A stretch of DNA of 64,000 bases from Closterium sp. NIES-65 (taxonomy: Eukaryota > Streptophyta > Zygnematophyceae > Desmidiales > Closteriaceae). The stretch's first letter is position 1; every line of letters starts with the position of its first letter. Positions 23,164-34,340 of this stretch are shown piece after piece. Position numbers and translations under genes: made by a program. The DNA lies in assembly GCA_948144175.1 (NCBI GenBank), contig CANXME010002659.1, forward strand, positions 99,769 to 163,768, written 5' to 3'. A model generated the notes under the pieces. The model ran no database searches and was not told the origin of the DNA. It saw only the letters and a list, made by a program, of their open reading frames with translations.

Positions 23164-25288
23164 TCAAGAAGTGAGCAAGTGAGGCAAGACAGGCACAAGG
23201 CCCAGCTGCGTGCAGCAATGCTGATGATCACAAGGCGCAAGTGCCTTGGTGAAAACATCAGCAGTGTTGGCCTCAGAGGCCACGTACGCAAGTCGCAACT
23301 GTCCACGCTGCTGTAGCTCACGAGCAAGAAAGTAGCGGAGAGCAATGTGCTTTGTCCTGTGCTCAAGTCGCTGCTCTCGACACAAGGCCAGCATGGCCTT
23401 GTTGTCTACGTACAGGACTGGAGGAGAACGAGGCGGCTCTCCAAGGTTGGTCAGCAGGTAGGTGAGCCAGCAAAGCTCCTGGGCAGCCATAGCCCCGGCG
23501 TAGATCTCAGCCTCACAACTGGAGCCGAGGACAGAAGACGAGCGGGTAGCCCGCCACGAAACAGAGCCGGAACCAAGGCTGAAGGTGTAACCCTGTGACG
23601 AATGCTGCGTAGCCTGGTCATCAGCCCAAGAAGCGTCCGCGTGCCCAGTAAGGACTACTGGACTGCGCCCTCCAAGCACTAGCCCCATGCCCGACGTAGC
23701 GCAACACCCTCTTCGCTGCAGCCATGTGCTCTGGTCGGTGTCTCCCAGGAGCAACATAGCGTGCAAGAATGCTAAGAGGGTATGCAAGGTCAGGTCGTGT
23801 GCAGGTCATCAGGTACATGAGGCAGCCAACAAGCTCTGGGTACGGGCCACTCGACTCTACGGACTCATCCGAAGGCAGAGCTGAGAGCGAGTGGCGAGTA
23901 GGCAGAGGAGTGGCCTCAGGCGAGGAGTACGTGAAGCCGAAGCGCTGAAGGACCTGCTGCACCATGTGTGACTGAGTCAGGGTAATGGTGCCGCGTGCTC
24001 TGTCCCGGGTGATCTGCAAGCCAAGGTAGCTGCGCAGTTCACCCAGGTCAGTGCACGTGTGTCTCTTCTGCAGCTCGGACTTCACGTAGGCAAGTCCAGC
24101 AGTGTCCGCTGTGGCAAAGACCAAGTCGTCGACGTACACGAGGATGTAGAACGGCGGCAGAGAGGTGTCGGTGCGCAGAAACAGCGACGGGTCGGCAGTA
24201 GAAGGAGCAAACCCAAGTGCCGCCAGTGTAGTCCTCAGTGTGTCGTGCCACTCACGTGGCGCCTGGCGGAGACCGTAGAATGGACGCCGGAGACTCCACT
24301 GGGTACCAGGATGGAAAGACCCAGTGAAGCCAGGTGGGCGACGCAGCCAGATCTCCTCGTGCAGGCTGCCCTGCAAAAAAGCAGTGCTGAAGTCGAGAGA
24401 GTGCAGCTCGTAGTCACGGTGAGCAGCAACGTGCAGCAGTACCCGAAGAGTGGTCATCTTCGGGGTGGGGGAGAAGGTCTGAAAGTAGTCAACTCCCTGC
24501 CGCTGACTGAAGCCACGAGCCACGTAACGCGCCTTGAAGACAGGCGGAGAACCCGGCGGCCGCTTCACCCTGAAGATCCACATGCCACTGACTATGTTCG
24601 CCCCAGGAGGGGGAACAGCGTCAACGTAGGTGCCTGTGGACTTCCAGGAAGCCATCTCTGCATCCATAGCTGCCTGCCACTGAGAGGAGTAGGGACCCTC
24701 TATCGCCTCCGCGTAAGAGCGCGGAGTCGGGATGTCTAGTGCATCCGGGTCTCCCTCAGGGGCGAGCAGTACAGACGCGAGATGAGGTGAAGCGGCGACC
24801 AGACACTGGAACTCCTTCTGCCTGTCCTCAAGGACGTCCGTGCCAAGGGCACACTCACCCCCGAAGGACGGAGGACAGGCAGACTCAGACTCAGCGACAA
24901 GACTAGCAGCGTAGTCTAGACGACAGCGCGCAGCAAAGTCGACGAGCTCAGTGACAAGGGCAGACGCAGCAGAAGACTCGAAAGAAAAGCCAGTGACAGA
25001 AGTAGCAAGGAGACGCGTGACAGTAGGACTGGCAGCACGAAGAGAGTCCGATTCCGGGTCGGCAAGAGCAGGAAGAGAGGAAGCAGGAGGAGAAGGCAAA
25101 GGGGCACGCAGAGGAGCAGTGGACGGACGCAGAGACATCCGGTGCGTGCCAGGGACAGGAGGAGGACGCTGACGCGAACCGCGACCACTAGTGCGTGCAG
25201 TACGAACAGGCGACGCAGGACGAGACGCAGGCTCACGACGCTTGGTAAGACCTCTAGTCGGACCAGTGTAGGGAGAAGGAGCAGGCAA
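23164..25288 (-). pseudogene. Element D reverse transcriptase and RNase H
   Basis: On the minus strand, RT runs from about 25288 with IFRVKRPPGSPPVFKARYVA, DFSTAFLQGSLHEEIWLRRP and the catalytic FYILVYVDDLVFATADTAG, to AAKRVLRYV near 23690. A one-base shift follows, and the RNase H frame (STSGMGLVLGGRSPVVLTGH, ADASWADDQ, SSCEAEIYAGAMAAQELCWL, VDNKAMLALCREQRLEHRT) ends at 23164. All polymerase and RNase H catalytic motifs visible in the family are intact; only the frameshift disables it. Confidence 0.92.
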
Positions 25289-25299
25289 AGGGGAGGCAG

Positions 25300-26520
25300 G
25301 CTGTAGCTGTGACTGTGACTGGACAAGCTGTGGACCCTCTAAGGGAGGAGGAGGAGGACCAGGAGAAGGTGTAAAACCAAGAACCTGCTGCAGGAGGGGA
25401 ACGAAGTACGGTCTGGGCCGCGAGGCGACGCCAGAAACAGCAGGAACAGCACCAGTACCCCCAGCAAGAGTACCCTCTCCAGCAGCACCTCCAGCAGTAG
25501 CAGAACCCCCAGCAGCACCAGAACCTCCAGCAGCACCAGAAGCACTGCCAGCCGGACCGCCAGCAGTAGTCTCAGCGCCAACACGCTCAGCAGCACCAGC
25601 TCAAGTAGAGCCCGCAGGCCCAGCAGCTCCAGTAATCCCAGCACGAGCACCTCCGGGACACGCGGCAGCAGCACCCTCAGCAGCCGAAGAACCTCCAGCA
25701 CCAGCAGCACACCTCCAGCGCCGGGCAAACCACTCACGCAGCTCCTGCGGGGAGAGTGGCTCTCGGCGAGAAGAAGCACCCGGAGAACCTCCAGGCGACG
25801 AACCCTCAGGCAAAGCACCTCCAGGCGTAGCACCTCCAAGCTCAGCACCCCCAGGCTTAGCACCCCCAGGCTCAGCACCCCCAGGCTTAGCACCCCCAGG
25901 CTCAGCACCCCCAGGCTCAGCACCCCCAGGCTCAGCACCCCCAGACTCAGCACCCCCAGGCTCAACAACCCCAGACTTAGCACCCCCAGGCACAGCACCC
26001 CCAGGCCCAGCACCCACAGCAGCACCAGAGTCACCAGTGACCTCGACAGGCTCGACCGCGTCTACCTGGGACACACCTGAAGAGGCAGGACCCTCAGGGG
26101 GAAGGGGGTCTACCGGGGGGGGACCTGGTACCAAGAAGAGCGGGGGTGGGGGGAGGGACGGAGTGCGGTAGGAAAAGAGGCGGTAGTAGGGTACCGACTT
26201 GTCGAACGTGACGTCCTGGGAGGACAGAACACGGCGAGAGGTGGGGTGGTAGAACTGCCACCCAGGGGCGTTGGGGGGGAACCCCAGGAAGACGCAGGGA
26301 GCAGCGCGAGGGGACAGCTTGTCCGCAGACAAGTCGCGGACAAACGCCCGAGATCCCCAGACCCGAAACGCCGACGCATCGCCAACCTTCCCCGTCCAAA
26401 GCAGAGCTGGGGAGGTCTCCGGCCTGGAGACCCTGGTGGAGGTTGATCTGATGCGCCGCGTACCTGACCGCAAACGGCTACAGAAAATGGGGGGCAGCCG
26501 CATGCATCATAGACGTACGA
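25300..26520 (-). pseudogene. Element D integrase C-terminus and repeat linker
   Basis: Minus-strand frame from about 26503: ETSPALLWTGKVGDASAFRV, SADKLSPRAAPCVFLGFPP, SSQDVTFDKSVPYYRLFSY. Then GGAEP/GGAKP repeats (26020-25810) and SPQELREWFARRW. The linker continues to about 25430 as Gly/Ala/Ser-rich sequence. Confidence 0.85.
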
Positions 26521-28030
26521 GCGACGTCCATGACCATGCCAATGCGGCGCTCTGCAATCCCATTTTGCTGCGGTGAGTCCGGAAGCGTGAAGGTCTGGCG
26601 GATGCCTCGCGCACGACAGTAGGCACGCAGAAGGCCAGAGGAGAACTCTCCGCCTCTGTCCGAGTGCAGGCGCAACACAGGAAAGTCCGAGCCAAAGCTC
26701 TGCCTGAGCTGGAGACGAGCTGCGCGGATCCAGTCGATCAGCACCTCAGTGACATCACCCTTGCTGCGCAAGGGGAAGACTGTGGTGTAACGCGAGTAGT
26801 CGTCAACCACCAACAGGAAGTAGCGCTCGTGACCGAGTCCACGGACGCGGGCAGGGCCCCACACGTCCATGTGAAGCGTCTGCAACGGAGCCTCTGTCGG
26901 AGGAAACTGGGAGGAGTGAGGGGAAGCACGCTGGCGCCCCTCAACACAGGGGACACAGGCAGGGCCAGGGCCCTGAGGAAGGGGAGGGAGGGACCGGGGG
27001 AGACCAGACACAAGAAGACGGGAGGCCATGCCTCTGAGCCGAAGCAGAGAGGGGTGACCCAGGCAGTGGTGCCAGAGGAGAGTCTCGTGAGATAGGCGAC
27101 GAAACGAACAGGGGGCAGACTCAGGACCAGACCTGGACGCTGCAGCAAACACCTGACCTGACGAAGGGACCCTACCAGACTCAGGAACTGGAGGAGAAGC
27201 AATGGTCAGTGTGTACAGGCTCGACCCTGGCTGACGTGTAAACGTAGCCAGGTGACGACCTGTGCTAGCCTCTGTGCAGTGCGTCACTCGCTGACTAGCA
27301 GGGGTGAACTGGTGGACTCCCGCATCCTGTAGGTCAGCACCACTCACCAAGTTCGTAGAGAACGAGGGGAGGTAGAGACCAGACAGGGTGCCAGAGGGAG
27401 CCGCCGGACACGGGAGGACTGTGGAGAAGCGAGATAGGACAGGACCCCCTGAGGGGTCAGCCAGGGACACCGCAACCGGCCGACTAAGCGGCGTGAGTGT
27501 GGTGCGGTCCCGAAAGAAGGAGCGAGATGCTCCTAAGTCAAGGGTGAAGGTGTGGGAGGCCGAAGCCGGCGCAGTACCTGAGAGCGCAGACTCACTAGTA
27601 CCTGAGAGAGCAGCCTCACCAGTACCTGAGAGCACAGACGCACTGGCACCTGGAGCAGAAGCCTCGCTGGCACCTAGAGCAGCAGTACCAATGCCCGGGT
27701 CGGGCGGGAAACACCGGTAACAGTCACCCTCATCACTAACAGTCACAGCATACATGGCAGCAAGGATAGCATCAAAGTCAAGATCAAAAATAGCTACACC
27801 AGCCCGAGACAGCTCTCCCCAGCGGGGGATCTCAGAGGCCTCCGGAAACTGCTGGCGCCAAGCGTCTGTCAGGCGGCTAAAGCAGCGGCGGGCGGTGTGG
27901 GCACCCCCACACTGCTCACCCGCGCGGTCGCCGGTACGAAGGACGTAGGTGCAGGGACCAAACGCCCCACCACGCTAACGCTGCGAGTACCACTCACGGA
28001 GCTGCTGAGGGGCGGGGACGTCGCGAGAGC

Positions 28031-28079
<49 letters not shown>

Positions 28080-29105
28080 CTGACCACACCCTGTGCTGCT
28101 CCGCTGGGACGAGCCACTCCGACCACCTCCACCACCGCCACCCCCGCCTCCGCCGCCACCGCCGCCACCGCCACCCTCGCCCCCGCCGCTCCCACCGCCA
28201 CCTCCGCCACCACCTCCGCCGCCACGTCCACCTCCACTGCCGCCACTAGCACCTCCACTCCCGCCACCACCCCCACCGCCACCCCTACTCCCCCCACCGC
28301 CCCCACCTCCCCCGCCACCGCCCCCGCTAGCTCCACCCGCTCCCTTGCCCCCCTTGCCCCTGCCAGAGCGGCGCCTACCGCTGGGGGCAGACGCCGTACC
28401 GACAGCAGAGGCGACAGAGGGTAACAGGGGGGAAGGAGAACACCCCTCAAAGATGGGGGTGCGAGGGTCACCACGAGAGGCCCCTACAGCGACTATGCTC
28501 TTCTCGGCCGCTAGCAGGGACTTCTCGAGGAGGTCGACAGTGAGGGTGGTGGGACAAACAGAGAGGAACTGGTCCCTAACTACACGAAGGGACTCAGGGA
28601 GACAAGTGACGAGAAAGTAGAGGGTGATGTACATGGGAGGGGGGTTTTCGGCGCAGAAGTCAGTAGGAAGCGCAGCTCAGTAGCGAGTGTCACTAGCGCG
28701 GAGGTGGGTAAAGAGGTCAGCGACTGTGGGAAAGGCAGTAAGGTCAGGGAAGAGGTACGGTAGCATGAGGCGGCTCAGTGTAGCAGAGGAAGGGGAGGAA
28801 TAGCGCGCAACTACAGCGTCGTACAAGGCCTGAGCGGCCTTGCACTGACTAAAGTGTGCACGCTCGGAGGAAGGGAGGTGGCGACGCACAGCAAGACGTG
28901 CAGCAGCATCGCGTAAGGCCCACTTGGAGCAAATAGTGGGGTCAGCATCCGCAGGAGGGGCAGGGACAGCGCCAGAGACAAAGTCAAAGAGAGAAACTTC
29001 ATCTACTGTATCGCAAAGCAAGTACAGCTGCAGGTCGTCGACCCAGACCGCAAAGTCAATGGCGCGACCCTCAGCGTCAAAAGCCAGGACACTAGGGGTG
29101 GCCAT
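26478..29105 (-). pseudogene. Element D gag, protease and integrase
   Basis: Gag starts at ATG 29103-29105 (MATPSVLAFDAEGRAIDFAV). A TAG at about 28680 and a TAA at about 27977 break it. A Gly-rich tract (28370-28110) and a Gln run lead to PQQLREWYSQR. The zinc knuckle has the C-x13-C-x3-H-x4-C spacing. The protease motif reads TLDLGASRSFFRDRT, so the catalytic Asp-Ser-Gly of sister elements is Asp-Leu-Gly. GAG-pre-integrase (HHCLGHPS, CVPCVEGRQ) and the integrase DDE residues (HMDVWGPARV, LHSDRGGEF, QQNGIAERRIGM) follow, and the frame stops after HAAAPHFL as in C. Confidence 0.9.
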
Positions 29106-29199
29106 GATAGCAGCTGACAGTCTCACCGGACAGGAAGGGTCGAGTCGCTCAGCAGCACAGCAACACAGCAGCACAGCAACTCGGCCGGCCCAGGAGCAG

Positions 29200-30115
29200 T
29201 AGCAGTCCCACAGGAGCAGGAGCTCGGCACCTCAGACGGCTCGGGCGGCTCAGGCGGCTCGGGCACGCAGCGGCACGGGCGGCTCGGGCGGCTCGTGCGG
29301 CTCGGGTGACGCGGGGGCTCACGGGCGGCGCGGGCGTCGTGGCGGGCGGCTCACAGGCGGCTCGCGGGCGGCTCACGGGCGGCTGCACGGGCGGCTGGGA
29401 CGGCTCGTTGGGCTGCTGCACGGGCGGCTGCACGGGCGGCTGCACAGGCGGTTGCACGGGCGGTTGCACGGGCGGCTCACGGGCGGCTGCACGGGTGGCG
29501 CGTCGGGCGGCTGCACGGGTGGCGCGTCGGGCGGCTGCACGGGTGGCGCGTCGGGCGGCAGCACGGGCGGCTGCACGGGTGGCGCGTCGGGCGGCAGCAC
29601 GGGCGGCAGCACGGGCGGCAGCACGAGCGGCTCACGGGCGGTTGCACGGACGGCTGTACGGGCGGCTGCACGGGCGGCGCGTCGGGCTGCTGAGGGCGAC
29701 GCACGGGCGGCCCACGGGCGGCTAGCGGGCGTCGGGCGGCGCGCAGGCGTCGGGCGGCTAGCGGGCGCCGGGCGGCTAGCGGGCGTCGGGCGGCTAGCGG
29801 GCGTCGGGCGGCTAGCGGGCGTCGGGCGGCTGGCGCGTCGGGCGGCTAGCGCACGGGCGGCTCTGGGCGGCGCACGGGCGGCTCACTCGAGCTGCCCACG
29901 CGCTGCGTAGGGCAGCGCGCGGGCGCTAGGGCGCTAGGGCGCTAGGGCGGGCAGCGGGGCGCGAGGGCGCTAGGGCGCTAGGGCGGGCAGCGCGCGGGCG
30001 CTAGGGCGCTAGGGCGGGCAGCGGGGCGCGGGCGCTAAGGCGGCGCTCGGGCTGCTAGGGCGGGCGGCTCGCTAAGGCGGCGCTCGGGCCGTTAGGGCAG
30101 ATCGAAAAAAAAAAG
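29200..30115 (-). repeat. GC-rich leader of element D
   Basis: Imperfect GGCTGCACGGGCGGC and GGCTAGCGGGCGTCGGGC units, then GGGCGCTAGGGCGC units to about 30070. It lies between the primer site and the gag start on the minus strand. Confidence 0.8.
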
Positions 30116-30212
30116 TAAGAGCAAGGGCCCGGAGCGCGCTCCCGGCAGAAAAAAAGGTTCGATGTGGTGGGCCCTAAGCACAGTTCCCACGGGGGGACCT
30201 GCTCTGATACCA

Positions 30213-30344
30213 TGAGAAAGTTAGAACGAGAATGAAATGACTATGAACGAAGTGAGTACAAATAGGAAACCCTAGTTGGGTTGTACCCCCTATGGGATAC
30301 CCCACTATAGCCTACACAAATAAGTAAGCTATAATGTTGTGACA
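30213..30344 (-). repeat. LTR of element D (5' end of element)
   Basis: 132 bp, two differences from 22820-22951. It is followed by target duplication ATGCA at 30345-30349. Confidence 0.93.
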
Positions 30345-30349
30345 ATGCA

Positions 30350-30374
30350 ATCATTCCTCGTTCCTATTTTGACA
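30350..30374 (+). repeat. 3' LTR of element A, right remnant
   Basis: ATCATTCCTCGTTCCTATTT... completes A's 3' LTR after D. The target duplication TGAAC follows at 30375-30379. Confidence 0.9.
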
Positions 30375-30600
30375 TGAACTTGCTGCGGAGCCCATTGCTG
30401 AAACTGTTGAGACTACTGTTGCTGAAAGTGCTGGTGTGCTAATGCTGCTACTACGGCAGCTGCTATTGCACCACGACACTGCCGGGGCCAGCACCTCCAC
30501 TAGCCACACTACCAGATCCTGCACCTCCTCCAATGACAGTACCTAGTGACGTCCCAGTACTTCCGCCACCTCCTCCGATTGGACTGAATAATGCGCCATG
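30375..30600 (-). pseudogene. Element Z gag fragment, right side of the A insertion
   Basis: On the minus strand this is a Gly/Ser/Ala-rich stretch followed by Gln-rich codons that run straight into the zinc-knuckle region at 6069 downward. It fits the copia gag order (Gly tract, Gln run, zinc knuckle). It is badly decayed and no start codon is recognisable. Confidence 0.65.
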
Positions 30601-30798
30601 AACAGCGTCTTATAATGACCTTGTTCATAGTGAACGTAAATGACAAGAAAATAATTACAATGCGTTACATTGAAATATATTGTTATGGCTAGCCATGCAC
30701 GCTGAGGATTACATTCCCTTATTCAACTATGTTACATGTTAAGGTACAGTAATGGTAACTATTCTGATGCTTGACGGTTACCATGTTGTAGTGCGAAA
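30601..30798. other. AT-rich spacer, nothing recognised
   Basis: A short AT-rich stretch between the Z fragment and element E. No coding potential or repeat is seen, apart from the E target duplication CGAAA at 30794-30798. Confidence 0.5.
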
Positions 30799-30916
30799 TG
30801 TCGAACTTATATGCTATAGTCTTTCTAGGCTGTAGTGGGGTAGACAGTATGGGGTACAGCTTTCTAGGGTTTCATACTCATTTCCTAGTTCATCATTCAT
30901 TCCTCATTTCTTCACA

Positions 30917-31059
30917 TGGTATCAGAGCGAAGGACTCGTTTTCGAATCCCGGTGTATGCACTTCGGGCATCCCAGTGCGGGGTGGTGTCAGAGGTCCACA
31001 GGTGATCCCCGATTGATCCTAGGGAAGGGTTACAGGCACGTTGGCCTGGGGGATTATGG
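30917..31059 (+). other. TRIM-derived segment captured in element E
   Basis: Matches 34480-34548 (TRIM primer site, B-box-like TTCGAATCCCGGTGTATGCA, polypurine end), then the first ~80 bases of the TRIM LTR (GTCAGAGGTCCAC...GGCACGTTGGCCTGG), with scattered substitutions. It joins copia linker sequence at about 31060. Confidence 0.88.
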
Positions 31060-33770
31060 GCCTGGGAGTGCTGAGCCTTGGGGTGCGAAGCCTGGGGGTG
31101 CTGCGCCTGCTCGTGTGGCGTCTAGCGGGACTGGACCTGGAGGTCTTTCGGGTGCTTCGTCCCGGCAGGAGCTCCTCTCTCCACAGGAGCTGCACGAATG
31201 GTTTGCTCGGCGCTGGAGCCGTACTGCTGGAGCTGGAGGTGCTGCTGGTGGTGGAGGTTCTAATGCTGCTGAGGGTGCTGGTGCCGCGGGTCCCGGAGGT
31301 GCTCGTCCTGAGAGTCCCGGAGCTGCTGGGCTTGCGCGTGCTCCCGCTGCTGGAGCTGGTGCTTCTGGTGCTGGGGCTACTGCGTCTTCTGGTGGTCCGG
31401 CTGGAGCTGGAGGTGCTGGGGCTGTTGGCGCTGGAGGTGCTACTAGCGCTTGTGCTTCTGAGGGTGCTGGAGGTACTCGAGTTGGCACTGCTGGAGCTGG
31501 TGGTTCTCCTGGTGGGGGTGCTGGTGCTGTTCCTGCTAGTTCTGGTGGCGCTGCCCGGCCGCGGCCGTACTTCGTTCCGCTTCTTGAGCAGGTTCTTGGT
31601 CTTCCGTCCTCTCTTGGTCCTACTCCTCCCTTAGAGTGTCCGCCGGCTGTCTAGTCCGAGTCATAATTACAGCCAGCCTCTCCACTGCCTGCTCCTTCTC
31701 CCTACACTGGTCCTACTGGAGGTCTTGCTGAGCGTCGTGAGCCTGCGTCTCGTCCTGCGTCGCCTGTTCGTGCTGCTCGCACTAGTCGTCGTGGTTCGCG
31801 TCAGCGTCCTCCCCGTGTCCCCGGCACGCAACGGATGTCTCTACGTCCTTCTACTGCTCCACTGCGTGCCCCTTTGCCTTCTCCTCCTGAGTCCTCTCTT
31901 CCTGCTCTTGCTAACCCGGAGTCAGACTCCCTTCGTACTGTCAGTCCTACTGTCACGCGTCTCCTTGCTACTGTCGTCACTGACCCTTCCTTTGAGTCCA
32001 CTGCTGCGTCTGCCTTAGTTGCTGAGCTTGTCGACTTCGCTGCTTACTGTCGTCTAGACTACGCTGCTAGTCTTGTCGCTGAGTCTGAGTCTGTCTGTCC
32101 TCCGTTCGTCGGGGGTGATTGTGCCCTTGGCACGGACGTCATTGAGGACAGGCAAGAGGAGTTCCAGTGCTTTGCTGCTGCTTCACCTCATCTCGTGTCC
32201 ATGCTGCTTGCCCCTGAGGGAGACCCGGATGCACCAGACATCCCGACTCCGTGCTCTTACGCGGAGGCGATAGAGGGTCTCTACTCCTCTCAGTAGCAGG
32301 CAGCCATGGATACAGAGACGGCTTCCTAGAAGTCCACAGGCACCTACGTCGACGAGGTTCCCCCACTTGGGGCGAACATCGTCAGTGGCATGTGGTTTTC
32401 AGGGTGAAGCGGCCGCCGGGTTCTCCGCCTGTCTTCAAGGCGCGGTACGTGGCTCGAGGCTTCAGTCAGCGGCAGGGAGTTGACTACTTTCAGACCTTCT
32501 CTCCCACCCCGAAGATGACCACTCTTCGGGTGCTGCTGCACATAGCGGCTCAGCGTGACTACGAGCTTCACTCTCTTGACTTCAGCACTGCTTTCCTACA
32601 GGGCAGCCTGCACGAGGAGATCTGGCTGCGCCGCCCACCTGGCTTCACTGGGTCTTTTCCTCCTGGCACCCAGTAGAGCCTCCGGCGGCCAGTCTACGAT
32701 CTCTGCCAGGCACCTCGTGAGTGGCACGACACACTGAGGACTACACTTGTGGCTCTTGGGTTTGCTCCATCTACTGCCGACCCGTCGCTGTTTCTGCACA
32801 CCAACACCTCTTTGCCGCCCTTCTACATCCTCGTGTACGTCGACGACTTGGTCTTTGCCATAGCTGACACAGCTGGACTTGCCCACGTGAAGTCCGAGCT
32901 GCAGAAGAGACACACATGCACAGACCTGGGTGAACTGCGCAGCTACCTTGGCTTGCAGATCACTCGGGACAGAGCACAGCGCACCATTACCCTGACTTAG
33001 TCACACATGGTGCAGCAGGTCCTTCAGCGCTTTGGCTTCACGTACTCCTCGCCTCAGGCCACTCCTCTGTCTACTCGCCACTCGCTCTCAGCTCGGCCTT
33101 TGGATGAGTCCGTAGAGTCGAGTGGCCCGTACCCAGAGCTTGCTGGCTGCCTCATGTACCTGATGACCTGCACACGACCTGACCTTGCATACTCTCTTAG
33201 CATTTTGGCACGCTATGTTGCTCCTAGGAGACACCTCCCTGAGCACATGGCTGCAGCGAAGAGGGTGTTGCGCTACTTGTGCAGTACATCGGGCATGGGG
33301 CTAGTGCTTGGAGGGCGTAGTCCACTGGTCCTCGCTGGTCACGCAGACGCGTCTTGAGTTGACGACTTGGCTACGCAGCGGTCGTCACAGGGTTACACCT
33401 TCAGCCTTGGTTCCGGTTCTGTTTCGTGGCGGTCTACCCGCTCTTCTTCTGTTCTCAGCTCCAGCTGTGAGGCTGAGATCTACGCGAGGGCCATGGTTGC
33501 ACAGTAGTTACGCTGGCTCACCTACCTGCTGACTGACCTCGGAGAGCCGCCTCGTTCTCCTCCAGTTCTGTACGTAGACAACAAGGCCATGCTGGCCTTG
33601 TGTCGGGAGCACAGACTGGAGCACAGAACGAAGCACATTGCTCTTCGCTACTTCCTTGCTCGTGAGCTACAGCAGCGTGGTCAGCTACGACTTGCTTACG
33701 TGGCCTCTCAGGCCAACACTGCTGATATCTTCACCAAGGCACTGATCATCAGCGCTTCTGTACTTTGTTA
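31060..33770 (+). pseudogene. Element E linker, reverse transcriptase and RNase H
   Basis: The linker has GGAEP-like and (GCTGGA)n repeats (31060-31560). The RT/RNase H region contains HSLDFSTAFLQGSLHEEIWL, FYILVYVDDLVFAIADTAG (YVDD intact), LRSYLGLQITRDRA, MVQQVLQRFGFTYSS and HRLEHRTKHIALRYFLAREL. In-frame stops occur near 32296, 32328, 32674, 33000, 33357 and 33507, and a one-base deletion lies near 32396. It is non-functional. Confidence 0.88.
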
Positions 33771-34009
33771 GGTCTTGTACATACTTTGCCTCACTTGCTC
33801 ACTTCTTGACCTTGCTTGTACTGTGACCTATATATACTTGCACTTGCATGTTTAGTTTTATATATATATGCTTGCATGTGAACTGGCCTTGTGGCCCTTG
33901 AACTTGTGCTCAGAATGTGTAGTGACGTTGGGATCCACCCTGAGGTTGTTGTGCTTTGCCTGACTAGTCTTGTGACCCCTTGTTCTCCTCCACTTTGCTT
34001 ATGGGGGTG

Positions 34010-34138
34010 TGTCAAACTTATATGCTTTAATCTTTCTAGGCTGTAGTGAGGTAGACAGTATGGGGTACAGCTTTCTAGGGTTTCATATTTGTACCCAACT
34101 CATTTCCTAGTTCATTATTCATTCCTCATTTCTTCACA
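34010..34138 (+). repeat. 3' LTR of element E
   Basis: TGTCAAACTTATATGC...CATTTCTTCACA, 129 bp, preceded by the polypurine end ATGGGGGTG and followed by target duplication CGAAA. Confidence 0.9.
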
Positions 34139-34340
34139 CGAAACATCCCAACATGTTATATGAGTGCAACACGATAGTGGGAGAGCGCATTCTCTATGAG
34201 GTAATACGTTACTGCCGTGCCTTAGGAGCGCTACATAATATGTCGGTTATTCAAGAACACACAAACATGAACACACAAACAATCAAGTGATCAAACGGGC
34301 ACGCACATACGACCTCTAGTCCTATAAAATATATGAATGA
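34139..34340. other. Spacer between E and the TRIM, nothing recognised
   Basis: AT-rich sequence without coding potential. The last five bases AATGA are the probable TRIM target duplication (AATAA on the other side). Confidence 0.5.

Larger units (their letters stand above)
22820..30344 (-). mobile_element. Element D: complete copia retrotransposon on the minus strand
   Basis: 7525 bp, inserted in the 3' LTR of A. LTRs at 22820-22951 and 30213-30344 are 132 bp each with two differences by eye. Perfect target duplications ATGCA lie at 22815-22819 and 30345-30349. The minus-strand primer site (complement of TGGTATCAGAGCAGG) is at 30198-30212, and the polypurine tract (CTATGGGGGTG, complement) is at 22952-22962. 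It has the near-identical LTRs and intact ends expected of the youngest insertion here, though coding frames carry a few stops. Confidence 0.95.
6070..30374 (+). mobile_element. Element A: Ty1/copia retrotransposon split by two later insertions
   Basis: The 5' LTR is 6070-6199 (130 bp). The 3' LTR is 22715-22819 continuing at 30350-30374, also 130 bp when rejoined. I count about four differences between the two LTRs. Perfect 5-bp target duplications TGAAC lie at 6065-6069 and 30375-30379. The interior runs gag, protease, integrase, reverse transcriptase, RNase H and is interrupted by B (11587-21384) and D (22820-30344). A's own length without the insertions is about 7 kb. Several frameshifts and stops make it non-autonomous now. 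Confidence 0.92.
30799..34138 (+). mobile_element. Element E: deleted, chimeric copia element
   Basis: LTRs at 30799-30916 (118 bp) and 34010-34138 (129 bp; the 5' copy lacks about 11 bp). Perfect target duplications CGAAA lie at 30794-30798 and 34139-34143. After the primer site TGGTATCAGAGCGA, bases 30917-31059 match the inside and the first part of the LTR of the TRIM at 34341. Only then does copia linker, RT and RNase H sequence follow. Gag, protease and integrase are missing entirely. Because the target duplication brackets the whole chimera, the join predates integration. Confidence 0.9.
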
